62,500 nucleotides of DNA from Acidobacteriota bacterium (GCA_003223025.1 QHXR01000013.1:119628-182127); one strand, 5' to 3'. Positions 43,042-51,481 are shown, counted from the stretch's first letter. A program made the numbers and translations. Notes: generated from the sequence alone by a model not told the origin.

Positions 43042-44577
43042 CTACTTGGTGATGTAGCAGACGTTACACGGCGAAGTGTTGCCGAAAGCCAGCCGATTGT
43101 TATTCACGCTATCGAGGAAGTTTTTCAGTACCTCCTGATCTTCGCGATGCGGATCACCGGTAACGGTAAAACCGTTATTACCAAGCGACTCATTCGCAAG
43201 CCGACGGACCTCGCCGATGGTTACCAAGCCGAGACACGTGCCGTTCGAATTGCATACCCCCCTCGCATCCACCACCGTTGTATCAGACAGCGTCTGATGA
43301 CGTACGTCCAGCGACGTCGCTGAGAGTTGCACTGACAACATATAAGCCATGTTTATCGCGTTTCCGCTCAACAGCCACGTACGGAATTGCGTGTAGCTCG
43401 TCGGATCAAAATCGAGTCCGTTCGGATTGTTCTTAACCGAAGAGGTATTGCGAAGGTTGAATCGCCTCAAGAAAGCTAAGTCGCAATTTATTCCATTCGC
43501 ACCGGAGCTGCCGCAGTTCATGTTCTGATCCGGCGTTCCGTCGGCGTAAAAAACATATACATCTGTGATCGGTCCGGTTTCCATCCGTTTCTGGCCATTC
43601 TTGTTTGACCAATATCCGAGCGTGAATCCGCCTGTACCATCCGTAAAGCAGATATCACCGAAGTCGAGACCTGTTACATTTTGGAAAGCGGTACCGGTAT
43701 AACCCTGGAAGCCTTCGCTGTCGGCCGCCGGTGCTGTCTGTATCCAGTACGAACCATCAGGACACGGATCAGGCAAAATCTCGTCGACCTTGTACGCGGA
43801 TCCGGCGGGGACAGGTCCAAATGTCCAGTTGCCATTGGCATCCGTTTGGACGACCGCATCTTCGTCTGCAGGTGCCGTGGATGGGTCGCTTCCCGGATGC
43901 CATATGAGTACATGGATTCCAATATTTTCGACAGGAGCTTCGTTTTCATTCACGGTGCTGGCGTTTGCGTCGTAAAACTTATGACCGCTGATCGTCACCG
44001 TACCGAGCTCTTGACATGTCGGATCATTCGGGTTTTGCTGACAGAAATTGAGTACCTTGAAATTGTCGGTCTTTGCATTACTCGGAAGAAAGTTGATGTG
44101 GATCCCATCCGCTGCGACGGTTGTTGTCGAGGACTGGCGAATCAACCAAACTTTATATTCCCCGCCCGCATTCGGCGTGTCATTGAACGGAACAAGTTGG
44201 ACACCACGCGATCCGTTCGCATCATTAACGGTTGCGTTCGGATGCGGACACGGACCGGTACCGCCGGCCATCTTTCCTGCGACAACCATCTCCTGGCGGC
44301 AGTTCGCCAGATCGGTCGAGAGAAGGACACTGCCGCTTGGATTCGTAACTTGAAAGTAGTACGTACCGTCCGGCAGGCCGTGCGCATTTGGATTCTGCGG
44401 ACCGCCATTAAGGTAAACAGCGGGCTTGTTCGGATAGACATTCTGATTAACGGTCTGGCCGTCTCCTAATGTCGTGTAGATCGCACCGAAGAAACCGCCT
44501 TGGGCAAACACAGTGACTGACGCTGCCGATACGGAAATGACAGCGATTACAAATGTGAGCATCCTTCTAATGTTCAT
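43042..44577 (-). CDS. Secreted protein with SdrD B-like domain
   Basis: A 511-aa exported protein of unknown function. Signal peptide to residue 26 (SAASVTVFAQ). An N-terminal beta-rich part has paired cysteines. A central domain resembles SdrD B-like/Cna-B repeats ('TISGHKFYDANASTVNENEAP', 'TDANGNWTFGPVPAGSAYKV'), a fold for surface display stiffening. The C-terminal half has 'GGFTLGYWSNKNGQKRM', a motif seen in many exported proteins of this phylum, then a region with 'NLRNTSSVKNNPNGLDFDP'. The ribosome-binding site GGAGAGAG precedes the ATG, and a strong terminator follows. Not in an operon. Confidence 0.8.
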   Translation of the reverse strand: MNIRRMLTFVIAVISVSAASVTVFAQGGFFGAIYTTLGDGQTVNQNVYPNKPAVYLNGGPQNPNAHGLPDGTYYFQVTNPSGSVLLSTDLANCRQEMVVAGKMAGGTGPCPHPNATVNDANGSRGVQLVPFNDTPNAGGEYKVWLIRQSSTTTVAADGIHINFLPSNAKTDNFKVLNFCQQNPNDPTCQELGTVTISGHKFYDANASTVNENEAPVENIGIHVLIWHPGSDPSTAPADEDAVVQTDANGNWTFGPVPAGSAYKVDEILPDPCPDGSYWIQTAPAADSEGFQGYTGTAFQNVTGLDFGDICFTDGTGGFTLGYWSNKNGQKRMETGPITDVYVFYADGTPDQNMNCGSSGANGINCDLAFLRRFNLRNTSSVKNNPNGLDFDPTSYTQFRTWLLSGNAINMAYMLSVQLSATSLDVRHQTLSDTTVVDARGVCNSNGTCLGLVTIGEVRRLANESLGNNGFTVTGDPHREDQEVLKNFLDSVNNNRLAFGNTSPCNVCYITK

Positions 44578-45013
44578 AAACTCTCTCCTTACACATCAAT
44601 TCTTGCCATCGAAAGTCTGGCGCCGTGATAATGTCGCATCGCGAAGCATGGGGCTTCCGCGAACGACGCGATCTCGTGGGAAAAACCACTCGAAGAACGA
44701 GCGGAAGAACCTCTAAGCACGTTGGATTAGCACGTAGTAAAGACGAAATCTTCTCTACTTTCCACTAATGCGAAACGAGCGAGCCCGGTGGACAACATAG
44801 TTGTACAGCCAGACCTACGGTTTTTAGCTTCGGCGGTATATTTCGGTGAATCGACGAAGTGTCAAGATTTTTTTGCCGACAGGTTTGGTCATCGTACTCG
44901 TCTTGAGTTGATTCAGTTCGTCAACTACCTAACCGGAAGCAAAAAAAAAAAACGGCTGTCGATCAACCGGTTATTAAAACTTGTACCTATTTAATGAGAG
45001 TAAAAGACGTACG
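44578..45013. other. 436-bp gene-free stretch with a 12-A tract
   Basis: Nothing coding is convincing; a 68-codon plus-strand frame (44788-44994) has no family resemblance. The run of 12 A at 44941-44952 is a T-run on the minus strand following a weak CGG...CCG stem, so it may end the permease transcripts that stop at 45014. The promoter for the secreted-protein gene (start 44577) should also lie here; I could not pinpoint it. Confidence 0.4.
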
Positions 45014-46279
45014 CTATTCGTACCGCAGACATTCGATCGGATCGAGCCGGGCCGCCTTGCGAGCGGGCAATACTCCGAAAACGAGACCGACGCCGATCGA
45101 AACACCGAGCGATAACAAGATCATCCAAAGCTCCACTTGAGCAGGCAGCGTCGGTAAGAGCAGCATCAAAAGATTGCTTATTCCAAGCGCCACGGCGAGT
45201 CCGATAATTCCTCCGATGGCCGTAAGGGTCATAGCTTCAAGCAGAAACTGGAATACGATCGCTCCGCGCGTCGCGCCGATCGCCTTTCGGATCCCGATCT
45301 CTTTAGTACGCTCGGTCACTGAGACCAGCATAATGTTCATCACGCCGATGCCACCGACAAGAAGACCCAGGCAGGAGATCGCGATTGCCGCGCTTCCGAC
45401 ACCGGCGATGATGCCGTCGAACTGCGCGATGAAAGCTTCAGGCGTTTTGATATCGAAATCATTCTTTTCACCGAACTTTACCTCGCGGCGTTGGCGCAGC
45501 ACGGACTCGATCTCGGCGACGGTATCGGAAAGTTTGTCCGGCTTGCCCTGCACGATCAAAAGTGTGAAGTCACGAAGCGGTGCCGCCTTGCGTGAAGTTC
45601 GATATGGCATGAAGACTTTCTGGTCTTCCTCGTTCTCGCCAAAGAATCCGGATTTGCGCTTTTCGACCACGCCCACGATTTCCCATGTATCGCCATTCAT
45701 CCGAACAACTTTACCGATAGCCGATTCGTCGGGATTGGGGAAGAGAGCCTCACGGCAGCTAACGCCGATAACAAGAACATTGCGCCGTTGAAGATTGTCC
45801 GCCTCGGTAAGCCAGCGTCCTTCCTTGATCCCGAGGTTCAGAATCCGGTCGTAATTCGTCGACACACCATCAACGCTCGCCCACCGATAGTTGCGGTCCT
45901 CGTATTTAAGATTGTCGTCGAAGCTCGGACCGAAATTTCCAATGCCGGGATTGATCAGTGCGATATCGTTGATCGTCGTCGACTGATTCATGATCGCATC
46001 CGCATCCGCGTCTGTTAGCGGTTTCCGGTTGCGCTCGTCGCGATTATTTCCGCCGCCGCCCATCGAGAGGTGAAAGACATATATATTGTTTGTTCCATAT
46101 TCTTCGACGATCGAAACGATGCTCTGACGCATGCCCGTGAGAATCGATGCAACAACGACGGCCGTGATGATCCCGACGACGATACCTATGATCGTCAAAG
46201 CCGAACGGAACTTATGTCCCATTATGCTGTCGAGCGCCATCTTGACGACTTCGATCGGTAATGATGTCGAGAGCTTCAT
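45014..46279 (-). CDS. MacB-like ABC transporter permease
   Basis: A 421-aa inner-membrane permease of the FtsX/MacB type. An N-terminal helix ('SALTIIGIVVGIITAVVVASI'), a large periplasmic MacB-PCD domain (about 50-280), then three C-terminal helices with the conserved coupling sequence 'GGIGVMNIMLVSVTERTKEIGIRKAIGATR' and the ending 'LPARKAARLDPIECLRYE'. Such permeases use a separate ATPase (MacB-type or LolD-like), but none is encoded in the window. The neighbour 90 bp upstream on the same strand is a paralogous permease. Likely an envelope lipid, lipoprotein or peptide export system. Confidence 0.93.
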   Translation of the reverse strand: MKLSTSLPIEVVKMALDSIMGHKFRSALTIIGIVVGIITAVVVASILTGMRQSIVSIVEEYGTNNIYVFHLSMGGGGNNRDERNRKPLTDADADAIMNQSTTINDIALINPGIGNFGPSFDDNLKYEDRNYRWASVDGVSTNYDRILNLGIKEGRWLTEADNLQRRNVLVIGVSCREALFPNPDESAIGKVVRMNGDTWEIVGVVEKRKSGFFGENEEDQKVFMPYRTSRKAAPLRDFTLLIVQGKPDKLSDTVAEIESVLRQRREVKFGEKNDFDIKTPEAFIAQFDGIIAGVGSAAIAISCLGLLVGGIGVMNIMLVSVTERTKEIGIRKAIGATRGAIVFQFLLEAMTLTAIGGIIGLAVALGISNLLMLLLPTLPAQVELWMILLSLGVSIGVGLVFGVLPARKAARLDPIECLRYE

Positions 46280-46293
46280 ATATTCGAGAATTG

Positions 46294-46360
46294 AGATCGC
46301 AGATCGTCAATCGTTATTTGTTAAATCGGGAAGCATCCGCACTACTGACGATTTACGATC
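46294..46360. repeat. Weak inverted word repeat between the two permease genes
   Basis: GATCGCAGATCGTCAA (46294-46309) pairs with TGACGATTTACGATC (about 46346-46360) at about 12 of 15 positions, with the words ATCGT and TCAATCG typical of the AATCGTGAAT family. It lies within 15 bp of the downstream permease start on the minus strand. Confidence 0.65.
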
Positions 46361-46369
46361 CACCGTTCG

Positions 46370-47614
46370 TTAACTCTGCGTCAGCGCAACGATAGGATCG
46401 AGCCTCGCCGCCTTCCATGCCGGGTACAGGCCGGCGAGAACACCGATCACACTCGACACGGCGATCGAGATCACAATGTATTTCATCTCTATGGTTGTCG
46501 TAATACCCAGTAACAAACCGATGAGTTGAGTGACGCCCATCGCCACGATCAATCCAAGCACGCCTCCGACGATACAAAGCAGAGACGATTCGATCAGAAA
46601 CTGGAGAAGTATCTGTTTCCGTGTGGCTCCGATCGCCTTTCTCAGACCGACCTCGAAAGTTCGCTCGGTCACCGAGACAAGCATTATGTTCATCACGACG
46701 ATTCCGCCGACGACAAGAATGATCCCGGTAATCGGAAGCACGACCGCGGCTATCGATCCCGTGATCTGATCCATTGTCGAGCTGAATTCATCGACGTTTA
46801 CCACACCGAACGTGTCCTCTTCACTCCCGATAAGCTGCCGCCGATTTCGAAGAAGCTGCCGGGCCTCCTCGATAGAATCCTTAAATTTCGAGCCGTCGAT
46901 CGTCTTGCCGTGAAGCTGCACTCCGCCTGTTCGATTGAATAGCTGGCCGGCGAGCGCGATCGGAATATAAACGTGACGGTCTTGTGATTCGCCGAAGAAT
47001 GATCCGCGCTTCGCTTCGACACCGATTATCCGCAGTGGAGCTCCGCGAACCTTGATCTCTTTTCCGATCGGCGACTCGTTCGGAAAGAACTTGTCTTTCA
47101 CGTCCCATCCGACAACACATACGTATGTAATGCGCGTCGATTCGCCTTCGGTCATGAACCTGCCTTCACCGATAGTCTTGTCCTCGATGTCAGCCATGTT
47201 GGCAGTGACACCCATGATCCTGGTGGCAGGCATTTCGATGCTGTTGTAACTCAAGTCCGTACCCGAATTGATTTGAGCACCGACCTTGTCACAAAGTTTG
47301 CAGTTGTCGCGAACGTATTCGTACTCTTCCCACTTAATGTCCTTGTTGCGGCGGTTGCGGCGCTCGTAATCTTCGTCGGACATCCTTCCCATCGAAGCCA
47401 TTCGCGTCATCATGAAATGATTCGAGCCAAGAACCTTCGAAGCGGTTTCGACGACATAGGTCTTGAGCCCGCTTATCGATGCGGCAACAACGATCACCGC
47501 CGCGACGCCGATTATGATCCCTATCAATGTCAGGAACGCGCGAAGCTTATGCTCGAGGATCGATTTGAGGGCGATCCAGAACGCGTCTGAGTAAAATGAG
47601 TAAAGCTGCCGCAT
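46370..47614 (-). CDS. MacB-like ABC transporter permease (paralogue)
   Basis: A 414-aa membrane protein with the same architecture as the next gene: a first helix 'AFLTLIGIIIGVAAVIVVAAS', MacB-type periplasmic domain, then 'GGIVVMNIMLVSVTERTFEVGLRKAIGATRKQILLQFLIE' and 'YPAWKAARLDPIVALTQS'. The pair probably form a heterodimeric permease. A cysteine pair 'NCKLCDK' occurs in the periplasmic domain of this copy only. No ATPase or MacA-type adaptor is present nearby; upstream is a divergent repeat region and sucD. Confidence 0.93.
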   Translation of the reverse strand: MRQLYSFYSDAFWIALKSILEHKLRAFLTLIGIIIGVAAVIVVAASISGLKTYVVETASKVLGSNHFMMTRMASMGRMSDEDYERRNRRNKDIKWEEYEYVRDNCKLCDKVGAQINSGTDLSYNSIEMPATRIMGVTANMADIEDKTIGEGRFMTEGESTRITYVCVVGWDVKDKFFPNESPIGKEIKVRGAPLRIIGVEAKRGSFFGESQDRHVYIPIALAGQLFNRTGGVQLHGKTIDGSKFKDSIEEARQLLRNRRQLIGSEEDTFGVVNVDEFSSTMDQITGSIAAVVLPITGIILVVGGIVVMNIMLVSVTERTFEVGLRKAIGATRKQILLQFLIESSLLCIVGGVLGLIVAMGVTQLIGLLLGITTTIEMKYIVISIAVSSVIGVLAGLYPAWKAARLDPIVALTQS

Positions 47615-47616
47615 TT

Positions 47617-47872
47617 CAATTTAGGATTTCGGAATTCGGATTTGGGATGTGTCGTCATCCTAACCATCCTGTTTCCGTTAGAAGGACGTTATTGGGAACG
47701 TATTCGTTAACGGAAAGGTTCAACGAAATTTGGGATTTGGGATTTGGGATTGCGGATTTTTGTCGTGGGCGGCTACCCGAAACGTTCAAAATCGAATTTT
47801 CAAAAGCAAATCAGCGGTCGGGGCGGCCTGAGAGATCCCAAATCCCAAATCCGCAATCCCAAATCCCAAATC
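47617..47872. repeat. Inverted word repeat (GATTTGGGAT) upstream of sucD
   Basis: In this 307-bp gene-free stretch, 47726-47759 and 47834-47872 are complementary arms of GATTTGGGAT/GATTGCGGAT words; about 25 bp pair exactly. A third single-arm run of related words (ATTTAGGATTTCGGAATTCG) is at 47618-47650. It ends 50 bp before the sucD start, so a promoter for sucD may lie between. Confidence 0.88.
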
Positions 47873-47921
47873 GAGATGCTATACTCTCAACTTATTTCAA
47901 AACCGTTTAGGAGAAACAGCT

Positions 47922-48806
47922 TTGGCAGTTTTAGTCGATAAAAACACACGCCTTATTGTGCAAGGCATCACCGGAAAAGAGGGTACGTTTCACGCGCTTC
48001 AGATGCGTGACTACGGCACCAATGTCGTCGGAGGCGTCACGCCCGGGAAAGGCGGCACGACTCACGAAGGCATCCCCGTTTTCAATACCGTCGCCGATGC
48101 GGTCCGCGAAACTGGAGCGAACGCGACGGTGATCTATGTTCCACCGGCGTTCGCGGCCGACGCGATCATGGAAGCTGCCGATGCGGGACTGCCCTTGATC
48201 GTCACGATCACCGAAGGAATTCCGGTTGCGGACATGGTCAAAGCGAAGGAATTTCTTCGCGACAAGAACTCTCGTATGATCGGTCCGAACTGTCCCGGAA
48301 TTATCTCGCCGGGAAAATGCAAGATCGGGATCATGCCCGGACATATTCATAAGGAAGGCCGGATCGGAGTTGTTTCGCGATCCGGAACCTTGACGTATGA
48401 AGCTGTCGGACAGTTAACAGCTCTCGGTCTCGGACAGTCGACCGCGATCGGCATCGGAGGTGATCCGATCATCGGAACGACACACAAAGACGCGCTGAAA
48501 TTATTTCAGGAAGATGACGAGACCGACGCGATCGTCGTCATCGGCGAAATCGGCGGCACCGACGAAGAAGGAGCGGCGCTGTATGCACAAGAGCATGTGA
48601 CGAAGCCGATCGTCGCGTTCATCGCCGGTCAGACCGCACCTCCGGGACGCCGCATGGGCCATGCCGGTGCGATCATCTCCGGCGGAAAGGGTACCGCGGC
48701 CGAAAAGATGAAAGCTTTGACCGATGCCGGAATCCGCGTCGTGCAATCGCCGGCGGATATCGGTCAGGCGGTTTTAGAAGTTTTGGGATCCAAGGCGGCG
48801 GCCTGA
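47922..48806 (+). CDS. sucD: Succinate--CoA ligase, alpha subunit
   Basis: Citric-acid-cycle enzyme subunit (294 aa) that binds CoA and carries the phospho-histidine. The N-terminal CoA-binding region is '[23 protein letters not shown]'; the '[22 protein letters not shown]' motif and the phosphorylated histidine in '[16 protein letters not shown]' are intact. The start is TTG at 47922, with a good AGGAGA site 8 bp upstream and no alternative ATG. sucC, normally adjacent, is not in the window. The upstream inverted repeat and downstream repeat block isolate the gene. Confidence 0.95.
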   Translation: MAVLVDKNTRLIVQGITGKEGTFHALQMRDYGTNVVGGVTPGKGGTTHEGIPVFNTVADAVRETGANATVIYVPPAFAADAIMEAADAGLPLIVTITEGIPVADMVKAKEFLRDKNSRMIGPNCPGIISPGKCKIGIMPGHIHKEGRIGVVSRSGTLTYEAVGQLTALGLGQSTAIGIGGDPIIGTTHKDALKLFQEDDETDAIVVIGEIGGTDEEGAALYAQEHVTKPIVAFIAGQTAPPGRRMGHAGAIISGGKGTAAEKMKALTDAGIRVVQSPADIGQAVLEVLGSKAAA

Positions 48807-48815
48807 GTGGAGTGT

Positions 48816-49023
48816 TCTTTCCTGGGCTTCGCCCCACGATGAGGTGAAAGGCTTTGCCTTTCCGGCAGGCCATTAAAAATTCAGGAGGCTACGCCTCCAC
48901 GCGGGAGGCGTAGCCTCCGGGTTAATTGAGCACCGACGGAAAGGCGAAGCCTTTCCGCTCATCGGCGGGCGAAGCCCGAAGAAATTCACTCGTTAAGCGT
49001 GAAGAAATTCACTCGTTAAGCCT
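48816..49023. repeat. Nested GC-rich palindrome block with 23-bp tandem repeat
   Basis: A 231-bp gene-free stretch with nested pairs: GGGCTTCGCCC with GGGCGAAGCCC; CGATGAG with CTCATCG; GAAAGGCTTTGCCTTTCC with GGAAAGGCGAAGCCTTTCC; and in the centre GGAGGCTACGCCTCC with GGGAGGCGTAGCCTCC. Together they form one large concentric cruciform (about 48820-48976). It is followed by two head-to-tail copies of GAAGAAATTCACTCGTTAAG plus 3 bp (48978-49000, 49001-49023), 14 bp before the next ATG. No coding potential. Confidence 0.9.
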
Positions 49024-49037
49024 GAAGAGGAGAAGTT

Positions 49038-49454
49038 ATGGCTGAAGCTGAATTCATGCGTCGATGGTTCGAAGAGATTTGGAATAACCAAAACGAATCT
49101 GCGATCGACGAGATGTTTGCCGAAGACGGCGTTGGCCACGGACTTGGTCCCGAGCCGATCGTCGGACCCGAGAACTTCAAGATTTTCCATCGAGCATTCG
49201 TATCCGCTTATCCGGATCTGAAAGTTCACGTCGAGGACACCATTGTCGAGGGTGACAAGATCGCAACTCGGTGTCGCGTTACAGGATCGCATCAGGGCAA
49301 CGGCATCGGTGTTGCTCCGACAAATCAGCCGGTCGAATTTACCGGCATGGTTATCGTTCGAGTGGAGGACGGCAAGATCGTCGAAGCATGGAACGAATTC
49401 AACTTCATGGAAATGTACAAGCAGGTCGGTGCGTTGACGCTGAATCTGCAATAA
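49038..49454 (+). CDS. SnoaL/NTF2-like protein
   Basis: A 138-aa cytoplasmic protein of the SnoaL-like polyketide-cyclase/NTF2 fold. 'AEFMRRWFEEIWNNQNESAIDEMFAEDGVGHGLG' begins the fold; 'GPENFKIFHRAFVSAYPDLKVHVEDTIVEGDKIATRCRVTGSHQG' and 'GMVIVRVEDGKIVEAWNEFNFMEMYKQVG' complete it. The family binds small hydrophobic molecules and has many unrelated roles; the reaction is unknown. AGGAGAAG site precedes the ATG. It is followed 27 bp later by ndk, with a possible shared transcript. Confidence 0.9.
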   Translation: MAEAEFMRRWFEEIWNNQNESAIDEMFAEDGVGHGLGPEPIVGPENFKIFHRAFVSAYPDLKVHVEDTIVEGDKIATRCRVTGSHQGNGIGVAPTNQPVEFTGMVIVRVEDGKIVEAWNEFNFMEMYKQVGALTLNLQ

Positions 49455-49481
49455 GGAAAAAGGAAAATAATTAATTAGTAA

Positions 49482-49898
49482 ATGAGCACACTTACATTTG
49501 GAATCATAAAGCCGGACGCGGTCCGGGCGGGGAATCAGGGAAAGATCATCGATCGAATTGTGGCGAACGGATTTAAGATCCGTGGAATGAAACTCATTCA
49601 CCAGACGACGAAACAGGCTGAAGGCTTTTATGCCGTGCACGCGGGCAAAGGCTTCTTCGGCGAACTTACCGAGTTCATGTCGAGCGGGCCGTGCGTCGTG
49701 CTGGCTCTCGAGAAAGATGGCGCGGTGAAAGCGTGGCGCGATCTGATGGGTGCGACGAATCCGGCGGAGGCTGCGGAAGGAACGCTTCGTAAGGATTTCG
49801 CATCGTCGATCGGCGAAAATGCCGTCCACGGATCGGACTCGGATGAGAACGCGGCGGTCGAGATCAGTTACTTCTTTAGTAAACTTGAGCTTGTTTAG
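49482..49898 (+). CDS. ndk: Nucleoside diphosphate kinase
   Basis: Transfers gamma-phosphate between nucleoside tri- and diphosphates via a phospho-histidine. 138 aa with the N-terminal 'LTFGIIKPDAVRAGNQGKII' and the active-site motif 'GENAVHGSDSDENA' with His116. 'SGPCVVLALEKDGAVKAWRDLMGATNPAEA' is also conserved. Length and motifs are standard. It lies between the NTF2-like protein and an inverted repeat. Confidence 0.97.
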   Translation: MSTLTFGIIKPDAVRAGNQGKIIDRIVANGFKIRGMKLIHQTTKQAEGFYAVHAGKGFFGELTEFMSSGPCVVLALEKDGAVKAWRDLMGATNPAEAAEGTLRKDFASSIGENAVHGSDSDENAAVEISYFFSKLELV

Positions 49899-49901
49899 TT
49901 T

Positions 49902-49984
49902 TGAGTGCAGGCTTTTGCCTGTACAATTGGTTTGACTTTCTCACTCCAAAATTCAGGATGGGCCAAAAGCCCGCACACTCTTAA
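49902..49984. repeat. Inverted repeat (GGGCCAAAAGCCCGCAC family) after ndk
   Basis: GAGTGCAGGCTTTTGCCTGT (about 49904-49923) pairs imperfectly with GGGCCAAAAGCCCGCACACTC (about 49959-49979). The latter is almost identical to the sequence upstream of the aminotransferase at 35.4 kb. The right arm ends 9 bp before the next ATG. Confidence 0.75.
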
Positions 49985-49989
49985 CTTCT

Positions 49990-50856
49990 ATGAAACGATG
50001 TCCGACTTGCGATAAGACTTTCGACGACAATATGCGCTTCTGCCAGGCTGACGGAACTCCGTTGGTCGAGGACGCGCCGCTTGATCCTTATAAGACGATG
50101 GTCGCGAGGCCTGAAGACATCGCCGCGGCCAGTGCTGCGAGTCAGTCGGATGATCTGTTGGATCTTCCGTCCGCTAACGATCCGGCGAAGACGATGTTCG
50201 CCTCGGAAGATGAGATCCGAAAAGAGATGGCAGCGCACGACGATCAAGTGATCGATATTCCGCCGCTAGTCGAGCCCGAACCGCCAAGCTTTAGCGAACC
50301 GACTCCTCCGCCTTCGCCTTTCTCGCCGGACCTCGGAGGATCGACAGTTCCGCCGATCCCGTCGCCGTTCAGCGATCCGAAACCGTCGACATACGATCCG
50401 CCGCCGGCTCCGTCATTCTCCGATCCGGAACCGTATCGCGATGAGCCGTCGGTAAATCCATTTGATCAGCCCGCACCAATGGCGCAGGCCGAGTGGGCAC
50501 CGCCGCCGGCGCCTGATGCCGGTTGGCAGAATCAGCAGATCGGACAGAACACTCCATTCCAGCCGCCGGTCGCGGGAACGGGTAGCGTGAATCAGACGCT
50601 GCCGATCGTCTCGCTCGTATTCGGGATCGTTTCGCTTTGCTGCTACATTTCGCCGCTTACTGGAATCGTCGCGCTCGTCACCGGATTTATGGGGATGAAG
50701 AATGCGAACAACGATCCGCAGCATTACGGCGGAAAAGGATTGGCGATCGCGGGAATGATCACGGGTGGAATATTCTTCCTGCTCGGTTTGTTCTATTGGA
50801 TCTACATCATTTTTATTGTCGGGCTCGCCGCAATGGGAAGCCTCGGCAACTTGTAG
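49990..50856 (+). CDS. Membrane protein with N-terminal zinc ribbon, Pro-rich linker and DUF4190-like helices
   Basis: A 288-aa predicted cytoplasmic-membrane protein. The N-terminal 'MKRCPTCDKTFDDNMRFCQADGTPL' is a short zinc ribbon (CxxC plus a further Cys). A long acidic, Pro/Ser-rich linker follows (about 25-205, many PPP, PSF and DP motifs). The C-terminal two helices 'LPIVSLVFGIVSLCCYISPLTGIVALVTGFMG' and 'IAGMITGGIFFLLGLFYWIYIIFIVG' match the DUF4190 pattern. Similar zinc-ribbon/Pro-rich/membrane proteins are common in this phylum; the role is unknown. Followed 6 bp later by nuoI, so cotranscribed. Confidence 0.85.
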   Translation: MKRCPTCDKTFDDNMRFCQADGTPLVEDAPLDPYKTMVARPEDIAAASAASQSDDLLDLPSANDPAKTMFASEDEIRKEMAAHDDQVIDIPPLVEPEPPSFSEPTPPPSPFSPDLGGSTVPPIPSPFSDPKPSTYDPPPAPSFSDPEPYRDEPSVNPFDQPAPMAQAEWAPPPAPDAGWQNQQIGQNTPFQPPVAGTGSVNQTLPIVSLVFGIVSLCCYISPLTGIVALVTGFMGMKNANNDPQHYGGKGLAIAGMITGGIFFLLGLFYWIYIIFIVGLAAMGSLGNL

Positions 50857-50862
50857 GCAAAG

Positions 50863-51384
50863 ATGTCACTAATTTCAGACGTAATTCAATCAACGGTCGC
50901 GGTCATCAAAGGGATGAAGCGCACGATCTCCGAGATCCCGCGCGAGAAGTGGACAGTGCAGTATCCGGATGTTCCGATCACGGTGCAGCCGCGTTATCGC
51001 GGACAGCATCTTCTTCATGTCGATGAGATGGGAAAGGAAAAGTGCGTCGCATGCTATCTGTGCGCCGCAGCTTGTCCGTCGGACTGCATTTACATCGAAG
51101 CGGAGAATGATCCCCGGCCGTACGAGCAACGCGTCGGACGTGATGAGCGCTTCGCCAAGGTTTACAACATCGACTACGGTCGCTGCATCTTCTGCGGATT
51201 CTGCGTCGAGGCTTGCCCGAAAGACGCGATCACTCACGGCTACAATTTCGAGCTCTCCGTTTACAATCGTGCTGACCTTCTAAAGACAAAGACCGATCTC
51301 CTTATCACATCGCAGAAGCAGTCGAAAAACTACCGCGTCGCACTTTCGAGCGAGGACGTGGATTCAGAATATAAAGAAGTCTGA
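50863..51384 (+). CDS. nuoI: NADH-quinone oxidoreductase subunit I (orphan)
   Basis: Peripheral subunit (173 aa) of complex I that holds two 4Fe-4S clusters (N6a/N6b). Both CxxCxxCxxxC motifs are present: 'KCVACYLCAAACPSDCIYI' and 'RCIFCGFCVEACPKDAI'. The N-terminal 'RYRGQHLLHVDEMGKEKC' and the 'AENDPRPYEQRVGRDERFAKVYNIDYGRC' link between clusters are typical. No other nuo gene lies in the window; it is only 6 bp after an unrelated membrane-protein gene. Isolated nuoI genes are unusual, since nuo genes are normally clustered. Confidence 0.95.
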   Translation: MSLISDVIQSTVAVIKGMKRTISEIPREKWTVQYPDVPITVQPRYRGQHLLHVDEMGKEKCVACYLCAAACPSDCIYIEAENDPRPYEQRVGRDERFAKVYNIDYGRCIFCGFCVEACPKDAITHGYNFELSVYNRADLLKTKTDLLITSQKQSKNYRVALSSEDVDSEYKEV

Positions 51385-51387
51385 TCC

Positions 51388-51481
51388 GATTTGGGAATTG
51401 GGATTTCGGATCTGGGATTTCGAACGACGCAGTTTGTGCTCGCCAGATCAAATCCCAAATCCGAAATCCCAATTCCCAAAT
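51388..51481. repeat. Inverted word repeat (GATTTGGGAT) overlapping the start of the ImmA-like gene
   Basis: Left arm 51388-51422 and right arm 51446-51481 are nearly perfect complements over about 33 bp (GATTTGGGAATTGGGATTTC core) with a roughly 24-bp loop. The right arm ends on the ATG of the gene at 51480, so start codon and upstream region are inside the stem. Closely related to the elements in the pseudouridine synthase gene and before sucD. Confidence 0.93.

Noticed and set aside
44788-44994. 68-codon frame in the gap before the permeases
   Set aside because: No start-site support, no family resemblance, and it includes a 12-A tract.
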